DNA of 64,000 bases. It comes from Cyclobacteriaceae bacterium. Lineage in GTDB: Bacteria; Bacteroidota; Bacteroidia; Cytophagales; Cyclobacteriaceae. The stretch is taken from NCBI GenBank assembly GCA_019694875.1, contig JAIBBC010000001.1:1991501-2055500 (forward strand). Reading direction: 5' to 3'. The notes under the pieces were generated by a model. The model ran no database searches, was not told the DNA's origin, and worked only from the letters and a program-made list of their open reading frames with translations. Below are positions 1 to 8,795 of this stretch, piece by piece. A program made the translations under genes and the position numbers. Every line of letters begins with the position of its first letter. Position 1 is the first letter of the stretch.

Positions 1-360
1 TACTACTATAAAAGCAAAGGCACGTCATCTTATTCAAACGAGAAATTCACGATTGAGTCCAGCGAGAATAATTACACATACGGAACGGACTTCTACAAAT
101 CAAAAGTGCTAAAGCCACTGGTGGCAGATTACTCTTGCTACAATCAGAATTCCGCCAACTTCTGTTTCTTCTGGATGTTTGTAAAGGGACGTGAGCGCAT
201 TCAGTTTAAGAATGGTGATGAAGAAGGTTCTTTTGAAATCGACTATGGCGATGGTGATTGTGACAACATCGTGATCATCTACGAAAACGGTCATGCCAAA
301 CGGATCGATCTAAGCAAAGACTTAAACCCTGACGGACCGGTTGCCATGCAGGGAAGATAG
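1..360 (+). CDS. C-terminal part of an unknown protein (cut by window edge)
   Basis: The frame is open from the first base to the TAG at 358-360, giving about 119 residues with no stop, so this is the 3' end of a gene that begins upstream. The GTG at 106 is internal and is not a convincing start. The visible part is polar and acidic, with a run of D, G and E residues (DYGDGDCDN) followed by a hydrophobic strand, as in secreted beta-sandwich proteins of this phylum. I do not recognise the family. A strong terminator follows at 385-424, which supports the gene being real and transcribed to the right. Confidence 0.7.
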   Translation, partial: YYYKSKGTSSYSNEKFTIESSENNYTYGTDFYKSKVLKPLVADYSCYNQNSANFCFFWMFVKGRERIQFKNGDEEGSFEIDYGDGDCDNIVIIYENGHAKRIDLSKDLNPDGPVAMQGR

Positions 361-384
361 AAGTGAGGTTAAGTTTAAGGGTTG

Positions 385-424
385 AGACGCATGCTGAATT
401 TAAAAGCATGCGTCTTTTTTTTTT
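385..424 (+). terminator. Rho-independent terminator
   Basis: A perfect 11-bp stem (AGACGCATGCT at 385-395 with AGCATGCGTCT at 405-415) encloses a 9-nt loop and runs into ten consecutive T residues. It ends the truncated plus-strand gene; the convergent aspS stop lies just beyond it. Confidence 0.93.
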
Positions 425-429
425 GAGGT

Positions 430-2175
430 TTAGGAAACCTTGATCCCCAGTTCCTTTAATTGTTCCGCAGAAATGGTAGACGGACTGTCGATCATCACAT
501 CGCGGCCGGAGTTATTTTTTGGGAAGGCGATGAAATCACGAATGGAATCCGCGCCACCAAAAATTGAACACAATCGGTCGAATCCAAATGCGATACCTCC
601 GTGCGGAGGCGCACCGAATTCAAAAGCGTCCAGCAAAAAGCCGAACTGCTTTTTCGCTTCTTCCGGGGTAAACCCGAGATGGTTAAACATCATCGATTGT
701 GTTTCACGGTCGTGAATACGAATTGAGCCACCACCAACTTCGGTCCCGTTGATTACCATGTCGTATGCGTTCGCGCGAACATCTCCCGGCCTGGTATCCA
801 GTAATTTGATGTCATCCGGTTTAGGCGATGTAAACGGATGGTGCATAGCGTGGTAACGCTTCGTTTCATCGTCCCACTCCAGCAACGGAAAGTCGATTAC
901 CCACAAAGCCGAAAATTTATTTTTGTCGCGCAAGCCAAGCTTTTCGCCCATCAGCAAACGTAATTCATTCAGTTGTTTGCGAACCGTATTGGTTTCTCCG
1001 GAAAGAATGAGCAATAAATCGCCCGGCTGGGCATTGAATTTTGCCGCCCATGTTTTCAGGTCATCAGCTGAATAAAATTTGTCCACCGATGACTTGAACG
1101 AGCCGTCTGCTTTACATTGAACATACACGAGGCCCTTCGCACCAACCTGCGGACGCTTTACGTATTCAGTTAGTTCATCAAGCTGCTTGCGGGTGTATTC
1201 GGCACAGCCTTTTGCGCAGATGCCCACAACCATTTCCGCACTGTCGAATACCGGGAAGTTTTTGCCACCCGTCAGTTCTTTAATTTCGACAAACTTCATT
1301 TCGAAGCGGGTATCGGGTTTGTCGGATCCGTAGAGCTTCATAGCTTCATCATATGTCATCCGGGGCACCGAAGGCATATCAATGTTCTTCACGGTCTTAA
1401 ACAAATGACGAATCAGTCCTTCAAACGTTGAAAGAATATCTTCCTGCGTGATGAAGGACATTTCACAGTCGATCTGTGTGAATTCCGGCTGACGGTCAGC
1501 TCGCAAATCTTCATCCCGGAAGCATTTTACAATCTGATAATATCGGTCGAAACCCGACACCATCAGCAATTGCTTGAATGTTTGTGGCGATTGCGGCAAC
1601 GCGTAAAACTCACCGTTGTTGATGCGTGAAGGCACAACAAAATCACGCGCTCCTTCCGGTGTTGATTTGATCAAAACGGGAGTTTCAACTTCAATAAAAT
1701 TTTGTGAATCCAGGTAAGTACGTGTCTGCTGTGCCATTTTATGACGAAGCTGCAGGCTTTCGCGCACCGGGTTTCTTCTTAAATCCAGGTACCGATACTT
1801 CATGCGCAGTTCATCCCCGCCATCGGTATTGTCTTCGATGGTAAACGGAGGGGTTTTTGCCGTATTCAAGACAACAAGCTCCGTTACTTTTATCTCAATA
1901 TCACCCGTAGGAAGTTTGTCATTCTTCGAGAGACGTTCTGCCACCACGCCTTTTGCTTGAATCACGTACTCGCGACCTACTGCCTTGGCAGCCTGCATCA
2001 GTGCGGCCGGTGTGCTTCCTTCTTCAAAAAACAGCTGGGTGATTCCGTAGCGGTCGCGCAGGTCGATCCATAAAATGCTTCCCTTATCGCGCTGGCGTTG
2101 TACCCATCCGGTTAACGTAACCGTCTGGCCGACATGCGTAATTCGTAATTCACCACAGGTATGAGTTCGTAACAT
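430..2175 (-). CDS. aspS: Aspartyl-tRNA synthetase
   Basis: Class II aminoacyl-tRNA synthetase that charges tRNA-Asp with aspartate in the cytoplasm. At 581 residues it has the usual length of the bacterial type. An N-terminal OB-fold anticodon-binding domain (about 1-105, with the [18 protein letters not shown] segment) is followed by the catalytic core, with motif 2 ([19 protein letters not shown], about residue 220) and motif 3 (GIAFGFDRL, about 527-535). The middle insertion of about 100 residues (290-400) corresponds to the GAD domain of bacterial enzymes. The start fits the conserved [10 protein letters not shown] opening. Whether it discriminates against tRNA-Asn cannot be told from motifs alone. 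It stands alone, divergent from the gene at 2280. Confidence 0.98.
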   Translation of the reverse strand: MLRTHTCGELRITHVGQTVTLTGWVQRQRDKGSILWIDLRDRYGITQLFFEEGSTPAALMQAAKAVGREYVIQAKGVVAERLSKNDKLPTGDIEIKVTELVVLNTAKTPPFTIEDNTDGGDELRMKYRYLDLRRNPVRESLQLRHKMAQQTRTYLDSQNFIEVETPVLIKSTPEGARDFVVPSRINNGEFYALPQSPQTFKQLLMVSGFDRYYQIVKCFRDEDLRADRQPEFTQIDCEMSFITQEDILSTFEGLIRHLFKTVKNIDMPSVPRMTYDEAMKLYGSDKPDTRFEMKFVEIKELTGGKNFPVFDSAEMVVGICAKGCAEYTRKQLDELTEYVKRPQVGAKGLVYVQCKADGSFKSSVDKFYSADDLKTWAAKFNAQPGDLLLILSGETNTVRKQLNELRLLMGEKLGLRDKNKFSALWVIDFPLLEWDDETKRYHAMHHPFTSPKPDDIKLLDTRPGDVRANAYDMVINGTEVGGGSIRIHDRETQSMMFNHLGFTPEEAKKQFGFLLDAFEFGAPPHGGIAFGFDRLCSIFGGADSIRDFIAFPKNNSGRDVMIDSPSTISAEQLKELGIKVS

Positions 2176-2279
2176 GACTTTTAGCTAATTTGGGCCTGTT
2201 TTAAAGCTCTGCAGGCCTGACAAGGCGCGAATTTAACAATACTTTATGGCCTGCCGCGTACGTTAAAAAGTAAAAATCT

Positions 2280-2828
2280 ATGCAGCAGTTGCTTTTTCTG
2301 GTGGTGCTTTCGATTGCATTGCCAACGGATGACCCAAAACTGGTGAGGGTCAAAGTTTCAGATCAGATCAGCGTTATGCTTCCGGAGGATTTTGTTCCGA
2401 TGGGTGATCTCGATTTCCAGGAACGTTATCCGTCTGTACGCAAACCGATTGGTGCATATACCAACCCGGATCACGAGATTGACTTCAGCGTAAACATTTC
2501 TGCGACCAGCTGGCCGGATGGCAACCTAGACATGGCACAAAAGTTTTTCAAAGCAGGCGTAATGAACATGTTCGACCGGGTGGAGTTCATCAGTGAAGGC
2601 GTACACGAAGTGAACGGAAAGAAACTGATCTATCTTGAATTTGAATCACGTGTAAAAGGCGATCGCTCCTCGCTCGGTAATCAGGACGCAGTTGTTAAAT
2701 ATTCATATCTGCAGTATTGGGTGGAATCTTCGCGTACGGTGGTTTTCTCGTTCAACTGTCCGGTGCGATTGAAATCCGAATGGAAGGATACGGCCTCTAA
2801 AATAATGAAGAGCATTAAGCTGAAGTGA
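2280..2828 (+). CDS. Secreted protein of unknown function, upstream of tadA
   Basis: The 182-residue product starts with a short hydrophobic segment (MQQLLFLVVLSIALP) that looks like a signal peptide. The rest resembles a periplasmic alpha/beta fold, with MLPEDFVPMGDLDFQERYPS near residue 35 and a C-terminal tail (ASKIMKSIKLK) like that of PsbP/DUF1795-type proteins that gauge peptide damage or transport. I cannot assign a function. Its TGA shares one base with the ATG of tadA (TGATG at 2826-2830), so the two genes are translationally coupled, but no functional link is evident. Confidence 0.8.
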   Translation: MQQLLFLVVLSIALPTDDPKLVRVKVSDQISVMLPEDFVPMGDLDFQERYPSVRKPIGAYTNPDHEIDFSVNISATSWPDGNLDMAQKFFKAGVMNMFDRVEFISEGVHEVNGKKLIYLEFESRVKGDRSSLGNQDAVVKYSYLQYWVESSRTVVFSFNCPVRLKSEWKDTASKIMKSIKLK

Positions 2829-3271
2829 TGGAGCTGTTCACCGATGACTACTTCATGCGTGAAGCACTAAAGGAAGCTAACAAAGCACTGGAGATAGGAG
2901 AGGTGCCGGTGGGTGCGGTGGTGGTTTGTAAAAACCGGATTATTGCGCGTGCACACAACCAAACCGAAAAGCTCACGGATGCCACGGCACATGCCGAGAT
3001 GCTCGCCACTACGGCTGCAGCAAACTACCTCGGCTCGAAATATCTGAATGAGTGTACTTTGTTTGTTACACTTGAGCCTTGCGTGATGTGTGCCGGAGCG
3101 TTGCACTGGGTTCAATTGCAAAAGCTCGTGTTTGGCGCATCGGATTTGCAGCGAGGGTATACGTTGGTTCAAACACCCTTATTGCATCCGCGTACAGAAG
3201 TTGTCAAGGGTGTGAAGGGTGAGGAGGCAAAAGCGCTGATCGACCGGTTTTTCAAAACGCTTCGTGAGTAG
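2828..3271 (+). CDS. tadA: tRNA-specific adenosine deaminase (TadA family)
   Basis: Zinc-dependent deaminase converting A34 of tRNA-Arg(ACG) to inosine. The cytidine-deaminase fold shows the catalytic HAE motif (H55, E57) and the PCxxC motif (EPCVMCAGA, C85 and C88) that together hold the zinc. The length of 147 residues is typical. I chose the ATG at 2828, which overlaps the preceding stop, over the GTG three bases upstream because it gives the simpler TGATG coupling. A related nucleoside deaminase such as guanine deaminase cannot be excluded, but MCAGAL and the overall pattern fit TadA best. Confidence 0.92.
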   Translation: MELFTDDYFMREALKEANKALEIGEVPVGAVVVCKNRIIARAHNQTEKLTDATAHAEMLATTAAANYLGSKYLNECTLFVTLEPCVMCAGALHWVQLQKLVFGASDLQRGYTLVQTPLLHPRTEVVKGVKGEEAKALIDRFFKTLRE

Positions 3272-3281
3272 CGTCATCCAA

Positions 3282-3404
3282 CGTCATTTCGAGCGAGCAA
3301 AATAAAACTATAGCCTGCTGAGCTTTTCCGCGAGAAATCGCAACTTTAGACCTCTCGCAGATAAATTTGATTCTTGCTGATCGCACTGCCCGTTCGAGGT
3401 GACG
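3282..3404. repeat. Degenerate dispersed palindromic repeat (GTCATTTCGA family)
   Basis: The intergenic segment begins with GTCATTTCGAGCGAGC (3283-3298) and ends with GTTCGAGGTGACG (3392-3404), an imperfect inverted pair of ends. Inside lie CGCGAGAAATCGC and CCTCTCGCAG, which also read as opposed halves. This matches the layout of the interspersed repeat in many Bacteroidota genomes that reads GTCATTTCGAGCGAAGCGAGAAATC and its complement. This copy has diverged. No ORF lies within it. Only one copy is visible in the window, so family membership rests on recalled sequence. Confidence 0.6.
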
Positions 3405-3455
3405 TAAACAGCATTATTTACCCGTTTAATTTGCAGAAACTTCATTTAAAACGAA

Positions 3456-3486
3456 TTTTCCTGATGCCTTTAGGGTTGTATATTTG
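3456..3486 (+). promoter_or_regulatory. Bacteroidota-type promoter of sodA
   Basis: TATATTTG at 3479-3486 matches the -7 consensus TAnnTTTG exactly. A TTTTC at 3456-3460 sits at the distance of the -33 box but is not a perfect TTTG. Transcription would begin near 3492, which rules out a start at 3484 and supports the sodA ATG at 3541 with a leader of about 50 nt. Confidence 0.55.
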
Positions 3487-3540
3487 ACAGCCGCTCTGAA
3501 ACCCTTGGCGGCACACATTGTTCAACCAAAATATAATTTT

Positions 3541-4146
3541 ATGGCATTTACACTTCCTGCCCTTCCGTATGCAACAAACGCTCTGGAACCTCATATTGAT
3601 GCAAAGACTATGGAGATTCACCATGGCAAGCATCACAATGCTTATGTAACCAACCTCAATGCAGCGGTAGCGGGTAAACCCGAAGAAAACTTGAGCATTG
3701 AAGAGATTTGCAAAAACATTTCGAAGTACCCGGTAGCCGTTCGCAATAACGGAGGCGGACATTATAATCACAGTTTATTCTGGACGATCATGGGCCCGAA
3801 TGCCGGTGGTGCACCTACAGGTGCATTGGCGGAAGCCATTAACGCTGCATTTGGAAGTTTCGATGAGTTCAAGACCAAGTTTGCAACTGCGGGAACAGGT
3901 CGTTTTGGTTCGGGCTGGGCATGGCTGATTAAAGATTCGGCAGGCAAGCTTCAGATCACTTCCACACCCAACCAGGACAATCCGTTGATGGACGTTGCTG
4001 AAGTAAAAGGTACTCCGATTCTCGGACTGGATGTTTGGGAACATGCCTACTACCTCCATTACCAAAACCGCAGACCGGATTACATCGCTGCGTTCTGGAA
4101 TGTTATTAATTGGAATGAAGTGGCGAAGCGCTTAGCTGCGAAGTAG
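3541..4146 (+). CDS. sodA: Superoxide dismutase, Mn-type by active-site residues
   Basis: Dismutates superoxide to oxygen and hydrogen peroxide. The 201-residue protein shows the four metal ligands H27 (MEIHHGKHH), H77 ([10 protein letters not shown]), D164 and H168 (LDVWEHAYY). Two residues that separate Mn from Fe enzymes are visible: Gly at position 73 (GGH) and Gln145 in NQDNP, equivalent to Gly77 and Gln146 of the E. coli Mn enzyme, so manganese is the more likely metal, although cambialistic use is possible. No signal peptide is present; it is cytoplasmic. The upstream in-frame codons from 3484 overlap the promoter and are not used. A hairpin terminator follows. Confidence 0.96.
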   Translation: MAFTLPALPYATNALEPHIDAKTMEIHHGKHHNAYVTNLNAAVAGKPEENLSIEEICKNISKYPVAVRNNGGGHYNHSLFWTIMGPNAGGAPTGALAEAINAAFGSFDEFKTKFATAGTGRFGSGWAWLIKDSAGKLQITSTPNQDNPLMDVAEVKGTPILGLDVWEHAYYLHYQNRRPDYIAAFWNVINWNEVAKRLAAK

Positions 4147-4169
4147 TTCATAACAGATCATTATTTAGG

Positions 4170-4203
4170 ATCCTGGTTTGTCTTACAGATCAGGATTTTT
4201 TTA
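4170..4203 (+). terminator. Probable terminator of sodA
   Basis: ATCCTG (4170-4175) pairs with CAGGAT (4191-4196) across a 15-nt loop and is followed by seven T residues. The stem is short, so it may be a weak terminator. Confidence 0.6.
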
Positions 4204-4362
4204 TGTCCCCGACTGAAGACAGATTTTCAGTACACCGGCCTACCACCTAAATGTCGTGAGGCGAAAAACGATATTTCGGGAGTGACCACTCCCAAGCTCT
4301 TGAGTTTTTTCATTTGCATGCGTTTTCCGACTGATTTTGGGCTTTTACATTCTTTAGCCCGG

Positions 4363-4377
4363 TGGCATAAGCTTTGT
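4363..4377 (+). promoter_or_regulatory. Possible sigma-54-like -24/-12 element
   Basis: TGGCATAAGCTTTGT has GG and G at the spacing of a sigma-54 promoter, but the -12 dinucleotide reads GT instead of GC. It lies 24 nt before the ATG of the small lipoprotein gene. This is one mismatch from a consensus and is weak evidence on its own. Confidence 0.2.
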
Positions 4378-4401
4378 CTTTTAGATTAAAAACTAAAACT
4401 T

Positions 4402-4572
4402 ATGAGAACATTGGTAGAAAACAGTCAAAAATTGATCAGCAGAATGGCAGTCGTTTGTGCAGTATTTGTAGCCCTTTCGGCATGCAGCACGTACACGTGT
4501 CCGACTTACGCTTCTGCGAAAGATGGCAAAGGCAAAAAGATTGAAGCATCCCCTGTAAAGAGACATCTGTAG
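4402..4572 (+). CDS. Small lipoprotein, 56 residues
   Basis: The ATG at 4402 opens a 56-residue frame ending at TAG 4570-4572. After a charged start (MRTLVENSQKLISRM) comes a hydrophobic segment ending in the lipobox VALSAC, so the mature form would be a lipid-anchored peptide of about 30 residues (CSTYTCPTYASAKDG and a basic tail). A terminator hairpin follows directly at 4595-4630, so it is probably a free-standing transcription unit. I do not recognise a function. The second cysteine (TCPTY) is noteworthy in so short a peptide. Confidence 0.7.
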   Translation: MRTLVENSQKLISRMAVVCAVFVALSACSTYTCPTYASAKDGKGKKIEASPVKRHL

Positions 4573-4594
4573 TTTCTGTTTAGCTTGCCATAGC

Positions 4595-4630
4595 GAAAAA
4601 AGCCGTCTCCGAGATGGCTTTTTGCTTTTA
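4595..4630 (+). terminator. Rho-independent terminator after the small lipoprotein
   Basis: AAAAAAGCCGTCT (4596-4608) pairs with AGATGGCTTTTT (4612-4623) with one G-T pair and a three-base loop, followed by GCTTTT. The A-rich and T-rich arms could make it bidirectional. Confidence 0.8.
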
Positions 4631-4689
4631 GTCGATTTTCATTATTCTGGAGATCAGGTCTAAAAATTTCTTTTAGAGGTTGTTGATAG

Positions 4690-4800
4690 TTGGCAAAACT
4701 TGTGGGAGATTGTCTGGTCTATGAGAACTGGTCGGACACTCAAAGCATTGAGAAGAGTTTAATTATTTCGATGTGTCAATCAATAAACGGCGGCAGAACT
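4690..4800 (+). pseudogene. Decayed gene fragment (DUF1579-like secreted protein)
   Basis: From 4690 one frame reads LVGDCLVYENW and, after a shift, another frame from 4755 reads EFNYFDVSINKRRQN before a stop. Together these resemble the pattern GxCLxYENWSG...GKSFNYFDxxxNKWRQNW of DUF1579-type or related proteins common in this phylum. The start, the linking segment and the C-terminal half are not recoverable. The assignment rests on remembered family patterns over about 25 residues and is tentative. The flanks, 4631-4689 and 4801-4978, show no gene. Confidence 0.35.
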
Positions 4801-4978
4801 GAAGCCATTGGTTTCGAAAGAACCGCTGATTGCGAATAAGCAGTTTTATTTCTCAACAGACTTACCTGTTTCATCGACTACAAAGAGTAGCTTATTGAGA
4901 ATTGTTATTATGCACTTTCAGTTGGCCAAACCGCTCAATGATTTCTTAACCCAAGCCATTACTAAACCCTAAAACCTC

Positions 4979-5468
4979 GTGAAAAAAATTGTCGCGATTA
5001 TTGCAATCACTTGCCTTTGCATGGCTGTTAGCCAAGCTCAAACTGAAAATTTTCTAGATAAGCTAAAAGGCACATGGCAAGCAAAAGGTACAGCATTTGG
5101 AATGCCTGCCGATGTAACAATGATTTGGACAACGGTGCTTGGTGGTCGTTATACGCAAATTCAGTATACGATTGTAATGCACGTCAAAGACGGCAAGGAT
5201 CAACAGTTTGAAGGCACGGCTTATTACAAATCAATAGGCGAGAACAAATTCGTTGCAACTTGGTTTGATTCGGGCGGTGACATGCACCCATTACCGCAAC
5301 CCATGATGAAGCAACACTAACCTCTTGGTGGGGAACACCGGACACAAAATGGGTAAAACAACGTACACATTGAAAGGTGATAATTCAGTAGAAGTAACAG
5401 ACTTTATTCAAAAAAAGGATGGCGCCTGGCAACAATTTGGCAACAATACGTTAGCGAGAAAACTGTAA
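4979..5468 (+). pseudogene. Frameshifted secreted lipocalin-like (DUF1579-type) protein
   Basis: The first frame starts at GTG 4979 with a signal peptide (MKKIVAIIAITCLCMAVSQA), continues with LDKLKGTWQAKGTAFGMPAD and runs off at a stop at 5320. The homologous sequence carries on in other frames: ITATHDEATLTSWWGTPDT from about 5290, then KMGKTTYTLKGDNSVEV from about 5347 to TAA at 5466-5468. Two single-base losses, one in the CACCCATTACC stretch near 5285 and one in the A-run near 5346, would explain this. The reconstructed product of about 163 residues looks like a complete small beta-barrel protein. Either it is a young pseudogene or the sequence has two errors. Confidence 0.75.
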
Positions 5469-5647
5469 CTCAAAAATGCTATGAAAACTATGGTAATTCT
5501 CATTTTTTTATAACCTCAAGTAATTACCGTATGGCACGGGAAAAATCCAGTCCTGACTATAAAATTGAAGGACTAACGATTGCGATAAATGATATGACAA
5601 AGACCAAAAATAAAGATTTTAAGAAGAGGGTAATCAGCCAGATTTAG
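5469..5647 (+). other. Gene-poor stretch with an open frame lacking a start
   Basis: A frame already open around 5438 (WQQYVSEKTVTQKCYENYG) continues to TAG 5645-5647 and ends in a lysine-rich tail (NDMTKTKNKDFKKRVISQI). It has no usable start and its end overlaps the convergent gene at 5634. It may be the tail of another decayed gene in the same graveyard, or chance. Confidence 0.25.
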
Positions 5648-6305
5648 TTTTTGTCACCTTAAGATTACGGAAGTAGCCATCTGTCCCAATGCCAATCCAC
5701 AATGCAATTGATCCAGTGGTTACTTCACCTTTTAGTTGTGTAACGATTAAACACGGTTGATCGGAATCATTAACATAGAGGCGGGCATCTTTATCATTAA
5801 CGATGATTTTTAATTTTGTCCATTCTCCGGCAATCAGGTCCGTGTACGATTCGTATACTCCCGGGCTTTCTCGCCTCAGCTTTTGCCATGTGTGCTGAGG
5901 ATGGGAGATATATTGCGTACTATGATTTCTCCGAAGTTGATCTTCAGCCCGCCCATTTGTGGGGCGAATGTAAAAACATTCATACCGGAGAGAATCCGTA
6001 TGACGGAGCCTGAAAGCAATCCCAATAAAGCCACGAAAAGAAGGGTCTGTATCCGGCAGCGGTTTTCCAGCAACCTCGAGTTCGATGATGCCGTTTTTAA
6101 ATTCAAAGTTTTTAACTAAGGCCACCTTTTCACCGGCACTTGTACCTGTGATGCGAATTGCTTTCCTGTTATGGTATGCCGCCTGCTCTAAAGTAACATT
6201 ACTGACCATCAGGGTATTGGTTGTCAACGGGATTTTTTGACCAAAAAGCTCTACAGAGAATAATGTAAAAAGCAGGGTATACTGTGTAAGTTTTGAAGAT
6301 ATCAT
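5634..6305 (-). CDS. Secreted concanavalin-like (DUF1080/LamG-type) protein
   Basis: The 223-residue product has a signal peptide (cleavage likely after VELFG) and then one beta-sandwich domain. Typical marks are KNFEFKNGIIELEVAGKP, GFIGIAFRL, AGEWTKLKIIVNDKDARLYVND and the terminal GSIALWIGIGTDGYFRNLKV, as in concanavalin A-like lectin/glucanase folds and DUF1080 proteins. It may bind or cleave sugar, but no catalytic residues can be named. It is the last of four minus-strand genes (8796, 7628, 6353, 5634) with short gaps, so it is probably co-transcribed with the beta-lactamase-like gene 47 nt upstream. Confidence 0.8.
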   Translation of the reverse strand: MISSKLTQYTLLFTLFSVELFGQKIPLTTNTLMVSNVTLEQAAYHNRKAIRITGTSAGEKVALVKNFEFKNGIIELEVAGKPLPDTDPSFRGFIGIAFRLRHTDSLRYECFYIRPTNGRAEDQLRRNHSTQYISHPQHTWQKLRRESPGVYESYTDLIAGEWTKLKIIVNDKDARLYVNDSDQPCLIVTQLKGEVTTGSIALWIGIGTDGYFRNLKVTKTKSG

Positions 6306-6352
6306 CTGTAGTTAGTTTAGTTAAGCGTAGGAACCAAAGGGACGGACAGCAA

Positions 6353-7603
6353 TTAGTCATCAATGGATTGAACAGCCAGGATCTTATAACGGTTCATAAT
6401 ATTGAGGTGAGCAAAAGGCCCTGTATTTGTATACAAAATGCCAATCATCCGCTCCTGAAAATCAATCCAGAAAAAAGAATTGTAAGGCCCTCCTGCCCAG
6501 TAGACTTCATTTTGAGACGAAATCTCACCATAGTTTCGGGAGTCAATCCGCACGCCTATGCCAAGACCATAGCCTTCTGTACCTTTCATATTTTCAGTTT
6601 TCTCAACCTGATTGCTAATCATTAATTCAATTGATTTTCTGCTCACAAGCCTCGTCTTATTATGCCGTCCGTAGTTAAGGATCAGATCCGTTATCGTATA
6701 AAAATCATGAATGGTTGTACAAACTCCACCATATGATGTATACCAGCCCCCACCACCAGAAATTGCCTTTGGTAGCACAGCATAGCTGGTTTGAATGTTC
6801 GCTGGTTCGGGTTTCAGGCCATTGGTGTACTGGTATAATTGCGGGAAACGGTGAAGCTTATTGGAGGGTACATTAAAATCCGTATTGGTCATTCCTAAAG
6901 GAGTAAATATTCTCTCCTGGCAAAACTCGTTTAATGGTTTGTGTGAAATAACTTCCACTAAATACCCCAAAATATCATGCGAGTAGCTGTATTCCCAATT
7001 TTGCCCGGGCTGATATAGAAGTGGCATTTTAGCAATCGTAGAAACAAATTCTTTCAGCGATTTATTCCAGGTTTGAAAGCCAGCTTTTCTATATAATTCA
7101 TCAACAGCCGATGATCCTGCACTGTAGGTAAGTCCGGAAGTGTGATTGAGTAAATTCCGGATTGTTATTTTTCGAATGGCCGGTATTGTTTCTAAACTGT
7201 CTAAAATGGACTGCTCCGGATTTTTAAGTACTCTCATATCCTTAAATTCAGGGATGTACTTTTCAATTGGATCGTTTAACTTAAACCAGCCTTCCTCGTA
7301 GAGTATTAGTACGGCCAATGTGGTTACTATTTTGGTCATGGAAGCTATCGGAATAATAGCGCCTGTGTCCATTTTAGTTTTTGTGGTTACATCACTAAAC
7401 CCGTATGCTTTAGTTTGTGCTATTTTACCGTTACGTGCAATAAGCGTAACGAAGCCACCAAATTCCTGTTTATCAACATGTCTCTGGAGGACCCTGTCAA
7501 GGTTTTTTAGTTTTTGCGCGGAAATGCCGGTGTATACTTCATTTTCCTGTCCATACAGCAGGATCGGAATGAGTAGTGTAACGATGAGTATATACTTTTT
7601 CAT
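6353..7603 (-). CDS. Serine beta-lactamase-like hydrolase (S12/class C fold)
   Basis: Exported enzyme of the penicillin-binding/class C beta-lactamase/esterase family. After a signal peptide (to about residue 18) the SxxK nucleophile motif is visible as SMTK at 88-91. The second motif is YSYSH near 205, with the Tyr retained but the Asn of YxN replaced. A VYWAGGPYNSFFW segment near the C-terminus stands where the KTG/HxG box falls. Family members include esterases, D-aminopeptidases and beta-lactamases; nothing here fixes the substrate. It lies 24 nt downstream of a metallo-beta-lactamase-fold gene in the same direction, an unusual pairing of two unrelated hydrolase folds. Confidence 0.88.
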   Translation of the reverse strand: MKKYILIVTLLIPILLYGQENEVYTGISAQKLKNLDRVLQRHVDKQEFGGFVTLIARNGKIAQTKAYGFSDVTTKTKMDTGAIIPIASMTKIVTTLAVLILYEEGWFKLNDPIEKYIPEFKDMRVLKNPEQSILDSLETIPAIRKITIRNLLNHTSGLTYSAGSSAVDELYRKAGFQTWNKSLKEFVSTIAKMPLLYQPGQNWEYSYSHDILGYLVEVISHKPLNEFCQERIFTPLGMTNTDFNVPSNKLHRFPQLYQYTNGLKPEPANIQTSYAVLPKAISGGGGWYTSYGGVCTTIHDFYTITDLILNYGRHNKTRLVSRKSIELMISNQVEKTENMKGTEGYGLGIGVRIDSRNYGEISSQNEVYWAGGPYNSFFWIDFQERMIGILYTNTGPFAHLNIMNRYKILAVQSIDD

Positions 7604-7627
7604 ACTTTAGCGATGTAACAGTGCTAA

Positions 7628-8746
7628 CTATTGCTTTAAAGCGGATGATTTCAATTTATCGTACAGGGTTGTAACTAAAGGTTTTGAAAAGTATAACCGG
7701 AAATAGAATTGCAGAACAGGATCCTGTTGAGTGAATTCAGTTTCAATATTTCTGAGATCGATTTTATCGATAATTTCTTCAGATTTCACACCGTTATCAA
7801 TTGCTTCTTTAACCTTTACCTGGATAGCTTCCAGAGATTCAATCAACTTTATTAAGTACTGCTTATTGTACTGAACTTTTCCATGCCCGGGCACAATAAC
7901 ATCAGCGTCCAGGTCACTGGCTTTCTTTAACGTCTGGATCCACTCCAGGGGTTCGGAAGAAAAACCATATGGAACTGGATTTACCACAGCATCACCTGTA
8001 ATAAGAATTTTCTCTTTTGGTAAGTGCACAAAAACATCTCCCTGGGTATCGCCAAAGCCAAGCGATAACAGCGAAATTTCCCGTCCGCCTCTGTAGATTG
8101 TCATTCGATCTTCAAAAACACAGGTAGGCATGGTTATTATTGTTTTCTTATACTGCCCTCTGATCGCATAAAAATCATGATTCCTTTTCTGGTTGAGGTT
8201 TTCAAGAACTTTTTCGTAACCAGATTCTTTGTTGATTTCAACCTCTTTAATAAGATTATCCAGCCGATCAAGTGCCTCTTTGAAACCTTTATCCTGTGAG
8301 AAGGTAACGGGGTATTGCAATCCGGGGGAAACGAAATAGTCTCGCGTAAACCTGGAAGAGATTATTTCAATTCCAGGATATTCTTTAACGAACTCCTGGT
8401 TTCCAAAAGCATGATCACCGTGCCAATGTGTAATGATTAAATATCGAACAGGATTGGAAGTGATCTTTTTAATTTTTTTGATAATTATTTTTGCTGCATC
8501 AGGGCTTCCGCCACCATCTACAACAATTACATCTTTTTTATTGATAATTACTGTAACATTTCCCTGTACAACCCGGAATGGCATCGGCCTTGTAAAGACA
8601 TATACCGAGTCTGTAATTTTCAACATTTCATATTCAAAATATTCGGGTATTCTATTTTGAGCGAAGCTATATATACCTATCAGGTTGATTAGAATCGTAA
8701 GACTTAATGATATTTTAAGACCTTTTTTTTTGCGTGAATTAACCAT
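7628..8746 (-). CDS. Secreted metallo-beta-lactamase-fold hydrolase
   Basis: The 372-residue protein has an N-terminal signal or anchor segment (ISLSLTILINLIGIYSFAQ) and an MBL fold. The metal-binding motif is THWHGDH, with H107, H109, D111 and H112. Further ligand positions are expected at GDAVVNPVPY (about 245) and VPGHGKVQY (about 285). This arrangement fits the group that includes SoxH-like and quinoprotein-relay hydrolases as well as subclass B enzymes, so the substrate is open. Between the first and second ligand sets lies a longer lysine/glutamate-rich insert (about 155-200). It is the second gene of the four-gene minus-strand group. Confidence 0.87.
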   Translation of the reverse strand: MVNSRKKKGLKISLSLTILINLIGIYSFAQNRIPEYFEYEMLKITDSVYVFTRPMPFRVVQGNVTVIINKKDVIVVDGGGSPDAAKIIIKKIKKITSNPVRYLIITHWHGDHAFGNQEFVKEYPGIEIISSRFTRDYFVSPGLQYPVTFSQDKGFKEALDRLDNLIKEVEINKESGYEKVLENLNQKRNHDFYAIRGQYKKTIITMPTCVFEDRMTIYRGGREISLLSLGFGDTQGDVFVHLPKEKILITGDAVVNPVPYGFSSEPLEWIQTLKKASDLDADVIVPGHGKVQYNKQYLIKLIESLEAIQVKVKEAIDNGVKSEEIIDKIDLRNIETEFTQQDPVLQFYFRLYFSKPLVTTLYDKLKSSALKQ

Positions 8747-8795
8747 ACAGCTTAAGCGTTAGCAGTGACTAGTAGTAGAAATGCAATGACCTGAA

